Source: Vombatus ursinus
Taxonomy: Eukaryota > Chordata > Mammalia > Diprotodontia > Vombatidae
DNA length: 64,000 nucleotides
Direction: 5' to 3'
Assembly: GCF_900497805.2 (NCBI RefSeq)
Contig: NW_020954608.1
Span: forward strand, 18,567,236 to 18,631,235
Shown here: in pieces, positions 36,144-49,119 of the stretch
Position numbering within the stretch: the first letter of the stretch is position 1
Layout: each line of letters begins with the position of its first letter
Program-made: the position numbers and the translations under genes
The notes under the pieces: generated by a model
What the model was told of the DNA's origin: nothing
The model's input: the letters and a program-made list of their open reading frames with translations, nothing else
Databases searched by the model: none

Positions 36144-39100
36144 CTGAAAGAAAAACAAAGAGTTAAATAGAGCACTAAGGTAATGATTTCATTCCCAATG
36201 ATTATTTTATGTATAATGTACATGTATATACATATGTATGTATATGTGAAAAATTTAAGAAGCATTTCCTTTGAGGAGGAGAGAACAGTACTAAGAATAA
36301 TTCCATGAATTCTGCTATGTATAATAAGAAATAGCATATATCAAATCTTAACCTTTGTGCAAGAAGTGGTATATGAACTATACAGGAAGATCCAGAAAAT
36401 GTATGATCAGAAAGGTGGGTGGGCTGCTCATGTTGCAAGAATGAGACATATAACCTTTTTAACTATCCATTGCCTGCTATGGCTAAATAACAATTTAAAA
36501 GTATCTCATTTTATTCCAATCTCAAACTCAACCACCAGACTAACCTGCCTATGACCTTCCCTAAATCAAAGAATAAAAGAGACACAAAAAAATGAAATAA
36601 TAGTCAAAAACTAATCTTGGGATGGTGGGGCCACTGAAGAAGTTGGAGGTTTGATTTAAACTTTCAAAAAGAATTCTGGAATGTCATTCCACTGTATTTT
36701 CCCCTAAATCAAACACTAGGCATAACAAACTATTGTTTAGTCCATCAAGTTCGGTCTGAAGAACAGATTGGCCTAAAGCAAACTGCTTAATTCTCTCCTT
36801 CTGCTAAAAACAATGAACTACTATAAAAAATGACTCACTTTAATGAGGTGAAAACGGGAGTCAAGTGGAAGAAACTGAGTAATGTTCTCAGATTGTAATC
36901 CTCTGTGAATGCCAGATTCATAATTGGTGAACTTGTTGAGTATCACTTAGAACTCAAAAATCAGTCTTGTACCCTACTGAAGAAAGGCCCAAAAGCTTGT
37001 GCCCAACTCCCTGACAGGGTAGGGGGTAATTCTGCTGAGTTATGGTGTGTCTCCAACCCTCTGAGTGCCTGGGTGTTGTATATGTCTAAAAGACATTTTT
37101 TTTTCCAGAGAGATGATGTAATGGTCTCAAAAAGCCATTCCAACACTTTTTACAGCAGCTCTTAGAGATGTGCAGAAAGGTGTGGCTTGAGACAGATGTC
37201 TAAGCTGTTGATGACAGTTCAGTAATTCTCATATTTGAGCCAACCTTACCTAAGTAGGCCAGGCTCAGTTCCAGCTCACAGTCTGGGGAGAGGGATAAAA
37301 GAAGGGTTTGTAGTCTTTTGCCCCCATGGAAACAAAGGAGAAAACTTGACCTTTTTTAAAAACCTTACATTTATTTCCCAGTGGTACACTGATGTGACAC
37401 TAAGCTAAGGAATATGTCAGGTCCTGTTTCCACTTAAATATATTATTTCCTTACAAGCCTGTAACATAATGTCATTTACACCCAATTACTTTTAGTTCAC
37501 AGAAAATGTGATACAAACACTGGACCAAAGATAGTAACTGTATTATGTAAGTGAGCCTTCTGATTTAGGCATATCAATCAGTGGCACACACACAATTGTA
37601 TAATTCGGCACATAACACTGCAGATTTGCTCCTATTCGCTAATGTCCCTTTCATGCATTTCTATATTTTCTTTCTAAGAGAGTTTATTCTTTCATAATGA
37701 TAACACAGACATAAATCATGTAACAGTTCATAAGTAGTTACCACATGATCACAATAAACATATGTCATATTTTTTTGAAAACCCACCTACAATGTACATG
37801 TTTTGGTTTGTGTCAAACCCAGTTAATTAACAATACTGTCTGATTATCAAAAGGATACTTCAATATGAGAAAAAAATGAAGTGCTATATTATAACAGAAC
37901 CTTCTTAGGAAAAGTTCTGCATACAGACTCATATTACTTTCACCAGACAAGTCATCACTTCAGAGTTGAATGTAAAGTGTCATTAAATTTATTTATACTA
38001 CAGCTGGTTAAACTAGTGTGATAATCATTGCCTTGCCAATAAAAAAGACTGAAGAGGGTAATGGAAATAAACATATTTATTAATCACTATTTTGGAGACT
38101 GGGTTCTAATTTAATAGATTAATCATAAATGTTACATGATATAGTTGAACCAAAGAGAAATATTAAAAAGAATACTTCCAGGAAATACCATTTGTAGACA
38201 AACATAGTCAGATTTTCAATTTTTTTATACAGTTGGATTTTGTCAATTTCTCATTTACCTCAAAATTTAAGTTCATTGGATATTCTAAAAATGCTCTCCT
38301 TGAGACCTTTTTTCCCCATCAATTCACCCTTTAGGAAAACAACGTTGACTATAGTAAAGACCACCGGATCTGGTGGCAGAAGACTGATGTAAGAGTGCCA
38401 GCTTCACTACAAATCACTTAAATTCTCTGATTTCTTAATTTCCTCATCTGCATAATTGAGACAATAATCCTGCTCTTCTTTCTCACAGGGCTGTCCTGAG
38501 TGTGAAATGAAGTAAGGAATGCGAAAATATTTTGCAACCTGCAATATAAGTAAAGGCTTGACAATAGTAATAACAATAACTTTAGTTATTCATAATATAG
38601 AACTTAAGGCAGCTCTTCAACTGGCTAACTGGCCACCACAACTTTGGTTTAAGCAGGAGATTGTTACTTTTGCTCAGTCATTGGTTAGTTTTATGAACCA
38701 GGGTGTGGCTTTTTATCCTTGTTGTGGCATTCTTTCCTGATGGGTAAAACTGAAGGACAAACTCCTTGATGGCACTGGCCACAACTTGATCATCTTTTTA
38801 TCTAGCCCCGCACTTAACAAAGTGCTCTGTCAAATGGTTTTGAGCATAAATGGGTAAATATCCTATTCCACAGAGAAGAAGTTCTCTGCCAATAACTATC
38901 AGTGATGGGGACATCAGTTGCAAAGTTGAATGCTGATTTCAAACCAAATGAGGTAAGACAAACAATTTGATCTGGAGTGCATAAATACCACAGAAAGCCA
39001 CTGTTCATCTTGCTAACCAAGATTCAATGAAGACTCGGACTTAAGGTACTACAAGGCATAGGCATATGTGAACTACATTGATATAAGGCTGCTTGGCCAA

Positions 39101-40065
39101 GTGGATTGGGCACCAAATGAAAAGTAAGGAAGACATGTTCAAAAATTACTTGCTCTTTCAAATCACCTCACCTCTCTGTGACTCAATATTGTTAAGCATA
39201 AAATGAGAAGATTGGATTCAATGACTTTTAAAGCCCCTTCTAGTGCTACCAATGATGCCATGATACTAGTTTATAGAAAGAGAAGGACCTAATTGATTGT
39301 TACTTATGGAGTTTGACAAGCTGACTTCCTAGGACCATCCCCAACTTTAAGACTCTATGATCCATGATTTTGATAGGTTTTTATATCCTCCCTCCACTTT
39401 TTGGCATAGGAGAGAATTTTTACATGAAACAAGGAAAAGAATCTGATAGAAGGAAGAGTATAGAGAGCTTTAGGCTTTGTGAGTAGAAAGTGGGTACCCA
39501 CACAGATGAAATGATGGATCCATCAAAGTGAGTATGAAAGTACAACAGGATGAAGTTGAAATCCCTTAAGAAGGTACTATGTGCAGTTCTGAGAGTCAAC
39601 ATTTGTCTTCTTTAGCAGTGACACTTGAATTGAGAGCAATAAAACCAAATGAAAATAAAACTGTTTTTCTTATGTTTTCTGGCTAAAAATCAGAGCAGTT
39701 ATCTAATAATCAAAGATACTAAAATGTTTGTGTTTCAGTGGGATATGCTGCCAATGATAAAAGTCTTTTGCTGGATAGGCCTGAAAAAAATGACTTTGTT
39801 TGATTAAAAAAAATTGACAAAAATTTCTCAAGGCATGGGATAGCAAAAGAAAATGCAACCAGTAATGTTTAGATAATTTGAAATATGGAGAAGAGGGGAA
39901 AAGATTCCACAAGAAACCCCTAATCTATTTTTATTTTATCTAATGTTTTCTTCTTTCAAAATCATTACAACATCCATTTATTTTATCTTTTATCAAGTAG
40001 TTTTTGAAAGGCTGTGAGGTCAAAGGATTCAATCCAATATGCTAGGGGGAAAAAAACAGCCAAAC
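36144..40065 (-). other. SEMA3C: SEMA3C intron, 3.9 kb
   Basis: Donor 'gtttgg' at 40065, acceptor AG at 36145-36144. It contains an RTE relic (36360-36450) and MIR-like relics at 38360-38580 ('aatttcctcatctgcataat') and 39085-39275 ('ttggattcaatgacttttaa'). The rest, notably 36500-38350, shows no supported feature. Confidence 0.65.
36360..36450 (+). mobile_element. RTE LINE relic, C-terminal ORF end
   Basis: The plus-strand frame reads ELYRKIQKMYDQKGGWAAHVARMRH. This corresponds to the RTE/BovB 'RRWAGHVARM' motif near the end of its ORF. Only ~90 bp is recognisable. Confidence 0.6.
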
Positions 40066-40154
40066 CTTAAAGACTTCCAGTTCTTCCAAAATGAGTTCTC
40101 CACTAGCCGTGCTATTAGTAGGCAGAACAACAACTTTCTGTACTGTGCCACGAT
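40066..40154 (-). CDS. SEMA3C: SEMA3C exon: Sema-domain blade
   Basis: 89 bp, 2 + 29 codons. Acceptor 'tatttctgatccag' precedes AT CGT; AT completes a GAT (Asp) codon from the G ending exon 55090-55312. Translation: D, then RGTVQKVVVLPTN, STASGELILEELEVFK. It ends in phase 0 with donor AAG|gtttgg, which is weak at +3/+4 but keeps G at +5. The RGTVQKV motif is the classical blade sequence of class 3 semaphorins. Skipping this exon would shift the frame. Confidence 0.93.
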
Positions 40155-42569
40155 CTGGATCAGAAATAGAACATATGAAGTGTTAGATTATTGCTGTGTA
40201 TTTTCCCCCAGAAAAAGAAGAACATGTGGATAAAGGAAGAGATATTTCCTGAATTGTCAAAGTTTTTTTTTTCAGCAAATACAATAACTTAGGCATTTTC
40301 CTACACACACATACAATCACTTCCATTTGTATCTGGACTAGTTTATGGACAGTTCTTATCTAAAGTTGTTTTTTTTTAATAACATGAAAACTTTTAAGTT
40401 TTGAACAATTTTTAAAGTATGTACATATTGGGCAGTGAGCAGTTACCTCCAGTTGCCTTTAAAAAGCTAACAGTTTTACACAGGAAAACCTAATCCTGAT
40501 ACAGCAAGTAATATTACCTGGAAATATAACAACTTATGAGAGAAAGGAGAGACAATATAATATTCTTATCTTGCATCAATGGTATTTGCACTGCCTCTCC
40601 CTGCCCCTCATCTACCTGCATTTTAAAATCATACCATAGTTGTTTTTATTTTGAACTTTGAGGATTGAGTTGTGATTGCTTCAGAATTACAAAAGGTAGA
40701 TTTTAATAAAAGTTGTATTAGAAATTTTGAAGTCTAGAAATTGGCTGGAATAACTGTATTCATAGTAACAATATATCTATATGTGTATGTGATAAGAATA
40801 AATAATAACTAAACTGTAGAAAGTTATGTGCCCCACTGGTAGTCATTCCACATCAAAAGATCTAGAAGAAGGGACCCCAGCATGTGAGCAGATCCTTAGT
40901 AAAGGATTTATTAAAGGATGAGATTCACATAGAAAGAAGAAGATGGATGGCTTGCACTGGTGAAAAGGGTACCAATATCAGTGAGATTACAGATGATTGA
41001 TATATCAAAGTATCAAATTACCTATAGGTATATTGAAGTTAGAAGAAGAAAATAGTTATTGTCACTACTTATGCCTGTAGGGAATGGCAACTGGAGATCC
41101 CCAAGGGAAAATCACTGAATTTCTCTGTTTCAATTACCCTATCTTTAAAATAAGGAAATTGGAATTAATGATGTTGTGGATTCTGCCCATCTCTAAATTC
41201 TATGATTCTAAGTGAATAGAAAACATATAGCCAAGAAATGGAAGACATAGTTTGTCTCACATATGGATCCACCCCCTCCCAACAAGCACCCGACGTACAT
41301 ACAAATTGTAGCAGAAAAGCAGAGGTTTTCAGCACGTGACAACAAAAATTGCATTAATTTTTAGGTTAATTCAAAAAGTCACATGAATGAAAATGTGAGT
41401 AGAGGAGTATGAGTGGATAAAAATCAAGGCATAGTCCCTCATTTGTGATAAGTTGTTAATTACAGAGATTCTGTGATCATATTGTGAACTGAATTTTAAT
41501 CAATCAATTTTGTATGTAGTCAGGTACTAGATATTTTTATGTTCTAAAAATCCCCATTTTGTCATAGAATGCTGGCCCATACCTATTACAGAACATATTG
41601 GAAAAAGTCTGGAATGAAAATCCACATAATGGAAATATATGGGAGAATGTAACTTGGAACTACTTAGTGAAATGCCACAAATCTCAAATTAGTTTTTGGC
41701 TTCCACTCTGATGGGCTATAAAGGCTCTGACATAAAAGATTCTCTTTCATGTTAAGAGTTTCCATCTTGCATATTTAATTGACAGGCTCAAAATACTCCT
41801 TAACAAGAAAACAAATTTAGATTTTTAAAATACTGAAGCCCAAGAAACTACTAAGTGCAATAAAAAATATTCCCTAAGCTTGTTTACATTAAAAACCACA
41901 AAACAGAAAAAAAAAACATAGAAACAGACCATAACTGTTGAAAAGATTCAAAATGGGAGAAATCTAAGCCACATTCTATAATTTTAAATCCACACCTTCA
42001 GTCACACTCAAAAGCAAATAAGAACATGAAGCCTGAAAATTTGGGGTATAAACAAGGCTGTTCTGACTCAGTTTTGGACATTCAAAGTACACTGCATCCA
42101 TCACTTCATAAAGAAAAAGTCCCTTTAACTGATTTGTCCATGATCTCACAGCTAGTAGGTATTCAAACCCAGAACTTGATTTACTTTTCTTCACATGATC
42201 TGTCTAGACCTGGGGTAATTTGTTTTCTAATGGGGTTTTGGCAAATTTTTAAGAGTACAAAGAAAGCCATTTTCATCTTGGAGGAGAGAATGTTCAAAGT
42301 AAGGAGCTGAGTAATATGATGAATCCTTGCCTGCCCCTTACCCCCATTAATCAATCATCTACTCAGTTCACATAAGCTTACTGAGCTGTAGACTTTTTTT
42401 TTCAAAGGAAAACAGAGCCCACTGAAGAAGTCTAAGTTGAAAATCATCAAAGTTTGGAGAGCTGCAGCATGTGTGGTGAAAAGGAGTGAGGTGATGGGGT
42501 GAGGGTCATGAGTGTTTAGAAAATAGGAAGAGAGAAAGGAAGGCCATAATCTTTATTTTGGTTCATGTC

Positions 42570-42597
42570 AACACACACACACACACACACACACACG
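42570..42597. repeat. (CA)n microsatellite
   Basis: 13-14 uninterrupted AC units. Confidence 0.95.
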
Positions 42598-43049
42598 AAT
42601 AATGAAGACAGTACTGGGTTTATGGTTCACTGCTGCAGATTATAATGACAGACACGGATCACTGAATAATCTGTATAGCCTTGGTAATTTCTAGCAATCG
42701 TAGGGAATATTTGTGACCATGAAATCAAAGCCTTGATTACAAAAATGCCCAGAGATGTAACTATGCCCCTGACAAAAAGAAAGCATTCTTAAATGAGGAA
42801 GTTGATCCTTTATTATCATATTTTCCAAGTACTATCCTTTTTATGGTATCAGGGGACCACAGAAATCAACAGCTTCATTCAGAAGGCCCTAAACATTTGA
42901 ATCGTATTAATTCCCCTAATATAGTTCTCCATAAAAAAATAAATTTTGGAATATTTATGTGAATCAACTCTTCTAGATGAATAGGACTAAAAAAAGAAGC
43001 TTATAGTTGAAAGGGACTTCAGAAGTCCTCTCATCAAAACCATTCCAAG

Positions 43050-43225
43050 AATCCATCAATAAGCATTGAGGAAAGCACTGTATTAGACATTGGGGATAAA
43101 AAGGAAAGGAAGGAAGGAAGGAAGGGAGGAAGAGAGAAAGGAAAGGAGGAAGGAAGGGAGAAACAAAAAAAGGAAGAAAGAACCAAAAAATAACTGCTCA
43201 AAAGGAGCTTACATTCTATAAGAAG
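43050..43225 (-). mobile_element. L2 LINE end, antisense, with an internal (GGAA)n tract
   Basis: 'gcactgtattagacattggg' and 'aaaggagcttacattctata' are antisense L2 text, separated by a GGAA/AGGA-rich stretch at 43100-43165. Confidence 0.65.
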
Positions 43226-43341
43226 CATGAATCTCTCTATCCCAACCCTAAAAAATGGCCCTTTATATGCTGAATTCTAAACCTTCAAAGAGACAGAACT
43301 CTCTTCAAAAAAAAATCAGCATATATTTTGGAATATGAAAA

Positions 43342-43397
43342 GTTAGAAACAATTTATTTATATTGAATTGTTAGAAACCATTTATTTATATTGAATC
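43342..43397. repeat. 28-bp tandem duplication
   Basis: The unit 'gttagaaac-a/c-atttatttatatt...' occurs twice head to tail (43342-43369, 43370-43397) with two mismatches. Confidence 0.9.
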
Positions 43398-44219
43398 AAA
43401 ATTTCAGGACCTCCTGACTCCACAGACTGTGCTCTGTCCACTGCCCCACTTACTTTTGAATAAGTCTACTTTTTATATACTTAAATAAAATACATCAGTT
43501 CCTTTTTTAAAAAAATGCTTAATACTCTAAGAAACTTTTTAAAATACTAGCAAAAACAAGCAAATATATGATGAGAGACTGTAGATTTAGATTCTTTTGA
43601 AATAAGAGGGCAATAGATAGAATTCATGACATTGTTGTCATAGTGAAAAGGTTATATAGTTTTACATCAGGATCTGGTTATGGCCTGGGTACTAAGGTAC
43701 AGTTTAAATTATCAAAATGGAGACAAGCTTAACTTATTAAGCCTACTGTATTAGTTCAGTTGACAAGTTGTTAAATCTGCTGAACAAGGATGGTTTGCAT
43801 TGGGTGGAGCCAATCAGTACCACTCTCCTATCTGCTGGTTAGACTCCTTAAGTAAGACTGCCTGTTTTTTTGCATTTGCCTCTCCATGAGTACACTTCTG
43901 TGAGCTACTAGCAGTAGCTCTCTGGATGATTTCTTCCTCTCACTTCCCAATACTCATTTCTCAGCATAATCCACTACCACCAATCTCTGATCAAGTCTGT
44001 GTTTTGGCAGAATCACTCAGATAGGCCGCCAAAGTATGGTGTTCATTCCACCTATACGGGCCCTTGAAGGTGAATCGCAGATTGTCATGACTCCAATACG
44101 ACCACTACTAACAGTTTCTCCATTAACTGGCAACTATAGGGAGCTCCCATAGGTTTCTTCTAATTCTGGGTATTGGGGCAGGAGGCATAATCTTTTTTTT
44201 ATCTCTACCTCAATCTGCA

Positions 44220-45120
44220 ACCCCTATCCCAGGGATGGCATCCCATTTTTGGATAGTTCTAATTCTTGGAAAGTTCTCCCTTATAGCAAACTTATTTTTT
44301 TTTTGTAGATTCCACTCATTGCCCCCAGTTCTGTTCTCTGCAACCAAAAATGCCAATTTTAATACATTTTCCACACAGAAAACCCTCAGATATTTGAAGG
44401 CATCAATTACAATTTCCTTCTGGATTACCTGTTAATTTCCCCAGTTCCTCCAAATAATCTTTCGTTGGCATGGACTCAAGGCCCTTCACCAACCTGGTTG
44501 TTCTTTTCTAGACAATCTTCCCATTTTCAATGTCCTTCCTCTATTGTGACTTCTATGATCATAGATCTAGATCCCTAAGGGACTTCAGAGATTATCTAGT
44601 CCAATAGGCTCTAGAAGTGAAGAAATTACCTCCTCCCAGGGAGTTTAAATTTATGGCACTTGAACCTGAAAATAATACTCCAGAAGAGGAATGACTAGGT
44701 CAGAGTACACAGGAACTATTTGTTACCTCCTTATCCCAGCAAGCAATATCACTTAAAGCAGTCCATGTGAGATTTTTTGATTGGCGTATCTCACTATTAA
44801 TGCATATTGAGCTTACAAGCCTTTAAAACATCCTAATCTCCCTATCCACTCACCTAAAGGAGGGTTGGGGGAACAGTACTCTCCAACCATGCCTCCAATC
44901 CTGTATTTTTAATTTTTTTATTAAATTTTGTATTATTATATTTAGCCCCAAACTATAGCTACCATATTTTTTGGTGGTTCTGATGCAAGTCATCCAGTGT
45001 ATTCACTAGCCCTTCCAGATTTCTGGGTAAGAGTCATCTGTTTTGACAAATCCTAAGATTTACTCTATTATTTCTTGGACTCATGATCCAATATACTTTT
45101 ATTGTTATTAGGTCAACAAT
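44220..45120 (+). mobile_element. CR1/L3-like LINE relic
   Basis: 'ccctcagatatttgaaggca', 'cccagttcctccaaataatc', 'ccttcaccaacctggttgtt', 'cttttctagacaatcttcc' and 'aggaatgactaggtcagag' follow the order of mammalian L3/CR1 3' sequence. This is the longest such relic here. Borders and family need a library search. Confidence 0.6.
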
Positions 45121-45958
45121 TAGTAAGTATCTCAGATCAGGGAGCCCCCAACTCCACCTCTGTTCCTGTCTTTTTCCTCAGATCCTTACTGTATTAACTC
45201 TCACATAGTAGCTTTTTGGGTCCACTTTATCACTTTTTGAAAGACAAATAGCTTCTTTGTCACTTTCTTCTTCTTGCACAAACCCAGTGAGGGATCTACT
45301 TCCCAATTTCATGATATTCTGGGCTGGTTTTTGCTGTTGTTGTTGTTTTGTTTTCAATTAAAAATACTAAAGAGAGAGAGAGGCATTAAACGTTTTGCTC
45401 ATCTTGCAGACAAGCTAGAATTTGAATACAAAGGAAAATTTAATAAGCCTAAGACTCAGCAAATCCAAACACATTGCTATGATACCACAGGCTCACCTCA
45501 GCAATTCCAGCTTCAAATCCTTCTCTTCCAGTCTATGCTAGTTTACATTCCAATATGAACATTTCTTTCCATTTTCTAGAATCTGAAGTCTTCCCAGCTC
45601 AATAAAATTAAAGAGCTGACTTTCCACTAACAGAAACCACTACCACAATTCACAGTAATAGACATCCTTATGGGCAGTCATATAAGGTCTAGCTGTGCTA
45701 AACAACAGACCTCAGATTCTTATCCCTAGGATATACACCACCAAAGTCAGGATTAGGAAATCTGGCAGGACATCAAGATCAAGGCCATTGTGTGACTATC
45801 TATCCTGAACTCATTCTGTGAACAGACAAAAGCTTCCTATCTTAGTACTTTCAAGCTGAAATCTCCTCTAGCTTTCCTTTAGAAGTGAAAGTTAAAATAG
45901 GAGGAAGCATACAGGGACATGGAAATACTTGGTAGCATTCATGTTACTTAATACCACC

Positions 45959-46203
45959 TGTTGTTCAATTGCTTCAGTTGTGTTTGATTCTTGCGACCCC
46001 TTCTAGGGGTTTTCTTGACAAAGATACTAGAATAGTTTGCCATTTCCTTCTCCAGCTCATTTCATAGATGAGGAAACTGAGGCAACCAGGGTTAAATGAC
46101 TTACCCAGGGTCACACAGCTAGTAAATGGCTGAGGCTGGATTTTGAATTCAAGTCTTCCTGACTTCAGCCCCAAAACTCTATCCACCATATCACCTATTG
46201 CTT
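45959..46203 (-). mobile_element. long marsupial SINE with RTE-derived tail, antisense
   Basis: 'tgttgttcaattgcttcagt', 'gattcttgcgaccccttcta', 'agatgaggaaactgaggcaa', 'cccagggtcacacagctagt' and 'ccaccatatcacctattgct'. Possible 9-bp flanks 'cttaatacc'/'cttaagacc'. Confidence 0.88.
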
Positions 46204-46608
46204 CTAAGGCTTAAGACCGTACAAATCATTAATTAGTAATTGAATCACCAGAGCTCTCAGAGTAAATCATTGCCCTTCTTGTCCCTTCAAAAAGGTGCAC
46301 TACATTGTGATACACATTTCCTTGGCACTCTGCTTGGCACCCCATTTTCCTCTAATGTTAACAACCACTAAATATACAGGATCTATTAAAAAATCCATAT
46401 CCAAAGGATAGACAAGTATATGAAATGAAAGATAATTTCAGATATAGGACATGAATTAGTACAATGGAGAATTAGGTTTAAAGTCAGGAGAGACTTATTT
46501 CAAATCTCCACATAAATATATACTAGTTCTTTTAAGATAGGAATGTCCCTTTACTTTTCTGATCATCAATTTCATTATCTGTAGAATGGACATCATAATA
46601 CCTATGTG

Positions 46609-46854
46609 GGAGCAACCAGGTGACCCCAGTAGATAGAGTGAGAAAGACTCATCTTCCTGAGTTCAAATCCAGCCTCAGACATTTACCAACTGTGTGACCC
46701 TGGGCAAGTCACTTAATCTTGTTTGGCTCAGTTTCGTCATCTGTAAAATGAACTGGAGAAGGAAAATGGCAAACTACTCCAGTATCTCTGCCAAGAAACC
46801 CCAAATGGGGTCACTGAGATTTGGAGACAACTGAAAAATGACTGAATGACAACA
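46609..46854 (+). mobile_element. long marsupial SINE with RTE-derived tail, sense, with 14-bp target duplication
   Basis: 'gagcaaccaggtgaccccag', 'tgagttcaaatccagcctca', 'gaccctgggcaagtcactta', 'ctggagaaggaaaatggcaa' and 'gactgaatgacaac'. The direct repeat 'ataatacctatgtg' lies at 46595-46608 and 46855-46868, perfect over 14 bp. It faces the antisense SINE 400 bp to its left. Confidence 0.93.
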
Positions 46855-48329
46855 ATAATACCTATGTGACAAACATCTCAAGGTTGCTGTGAAGACTAAA
46901 TAAAGTAAAGCTATGGAAAGGAGATCAGTTTGTCACAGTGCCTTAGAGAAAGCTGCTTTCAGTCTGGAATATCTGCTTCAAATTCTTCCTCTGACACATT
47001 TCGGGTTTGTGAATCCTGGCAAGTTGCTTGATGACTCGATGCTTCAGAAATCTCTCTAAAATTTAAACTCTAATTCCACCCCATAACCCTGCAGAGCAGG
47101 TGCCATTCTGCATTGGTAGAAGGACTTTTCTTACCATGAGTTCCCTCTAATACAGACACAGATTAAGAACAAAAATATTTAATTCACATGAACTTTTATA
47201 ATAACAAATTAGAAAATTCCAATGAAAACATGTACTTTCAGAACATAAATAGTTATTGTAATTTTTCAGTAAGACATTCCTTCTGTTCTTCAATCATAAA
47301 GGTGCTAAATCTGAGTTAAAACTCATCTAGTCAAAGTCATGGGTTCAATCCTACACAGGGCAGTTACCTTAATACAGAGAAGACAGAGTAGCTTTGTTCC
47401 CAATGGAGCTTGCAATGCTACCTTCTACTCTAACCTGACTTCTTGTGAATGCATTTCATTGTTCACACAAGGAAATGAATGAGTAGGTATGAGTAGACCT
47501 CAGCAAAAATCCATCACCACTGCTGGGGGAAAAAAAAATTCAAATTTCATTTCCTACTTATAACTGATCAGTAATGTCACTTGTATATACAGAGGATAGA
47601 ACTTTTAATAGTAAAATTGCAAATAATTCCATAGTAATATGAGGCAACATATGACAGTGTTTTTATAACATTACAAATATATACAAATGTGAGGTGGTGA
47701 TAGTATTTTGCTTAAAATAAAATGGAGATCTACACATGTAAAGTCATGGGCTGAAGAAATAATCTAGATAATTAAAGCAATAAAAAAGTAAATCTTTGCA
47801 TCAATTACCTGGGATTTTTAAACAGTGCTCTTTTTAGGACAATTTTATGGGAATAATTACCTTCATTTTAAAATGGGTAATTAACTCAAAAGTCTTCACT
47901 TTACTTTGTTTAGATATAGATTCACTGAAGCTCCAAATGATATTTAACATAAAACAAGAAAGTAAATTAAATTAGGAAAATTCTGCCTTTAAAAAACCTG
48001 AAATTAAAAAGTATAATAAGAAAAAAGGCTCTCCATAGTAATGGGGGCTGCTCAACATTCTTGGAGGCATTTATTTTAACTTTAGATTTTACTTCCCCCT
48101 TCATTAAAGTCTACTGCTAGTGCCATCCTTCTGCCAAGCTTAACTTGTGCTTTTTTTAATGCCACTTTTCTTTAAAAAGAAATATTCACAGTTAAATTCC
48201 TCTTCATTCTTATGGGTGTAAGTAATTCTTGCCATGAAATCCTTTGTAAAACTCCATGGGAAACCTTAGGTGCCTTTGGATCCAGCTTTCGAAGACAATG
48301 AAGTTCATATTAAAAAATATATTACGGGA

Positions 48330-48735
48330 CTACTACATGTTAAGCACTATGTTGGGTACTCATTAAATATTTATTAAGTGCCTACTATGTAGCAGGCACC
48401 ATACTAAGTGCAGACAAATTAAAAAACAATCCTTTTCATTAAGAGCTAGTATACTACTACAATATGGGGGATACAGTGTGCAAAAAAGAAGTAAAACACA
48501 AAACTGAGGAAGAAAACATAACACCTGGGGAGATCAAGGAGAGCTTCCTGGAGGAATTGGCATCTGAGTGGAGTATTGATGGAAGACAAGGATTCTGAGA
48601 GATGAAGATGGAAAGGGATCTCATTCCAGAAAGTCTTGTGAGAATGGAGGGAAGTAGGGTTATGAGTTTGGGGAGTGCCTAATTCTCATGGTTGGCTGGA
48701 ACGTACTGCTTGGGAAGAGAAAGAATACAAAAGGC
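48330..48735 (-). mobile_element. L2 LINE 3' region, antisense
   Basis: 'tattaagtgcctactatgta', 'gcaggcaccatactaagtgc', then 'gagagcttcctggaggaatt' and 'ggatctcattccagaaagt'. Antisense L2 order. A MIR-like sense relic follows at 48770-48925. Confidence 0.75.
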
Positions 48736-48931
48736 TGTGATTTACCAAGGGATCACTCATTGGATCCAAGAGTAAGAACTGGAAGGATCCTCGGAAGCTA
48801 TCTAGCCCAACTCTCTTCTTTTACAGATGATTAAACTGAGGCCCAAAGAGGTAAACTGACTTTCCTAAGGTCAAACAGGTATTATTGCAAATGGCAGCAC
48901 TAAGATTTGTACCCAGATGCTGTGACTCCAA

Positions 48932-48954
48932 TGTGTGTGTGTGTGTGTGTGTGT
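48932..48954. repeat. (TG)n microsatellite
   Basis: 11 TG units. Confidence 0.95.
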
Positions 48955-49119
48955 TTCAGAGAAGGGGTTGGAAAATTAAAAATATTCTGAATTCAGTGAA
49001 CACCAAATAAAATGGGCATTCCTATAAACACAGTAAAATGGAAAAAAAGGATTGTATATGAAAGTACTGATTTCTGTTATGTACAACTTACACCTCGTGA
49101 TCTAGTGCTCTTTCGAAAG

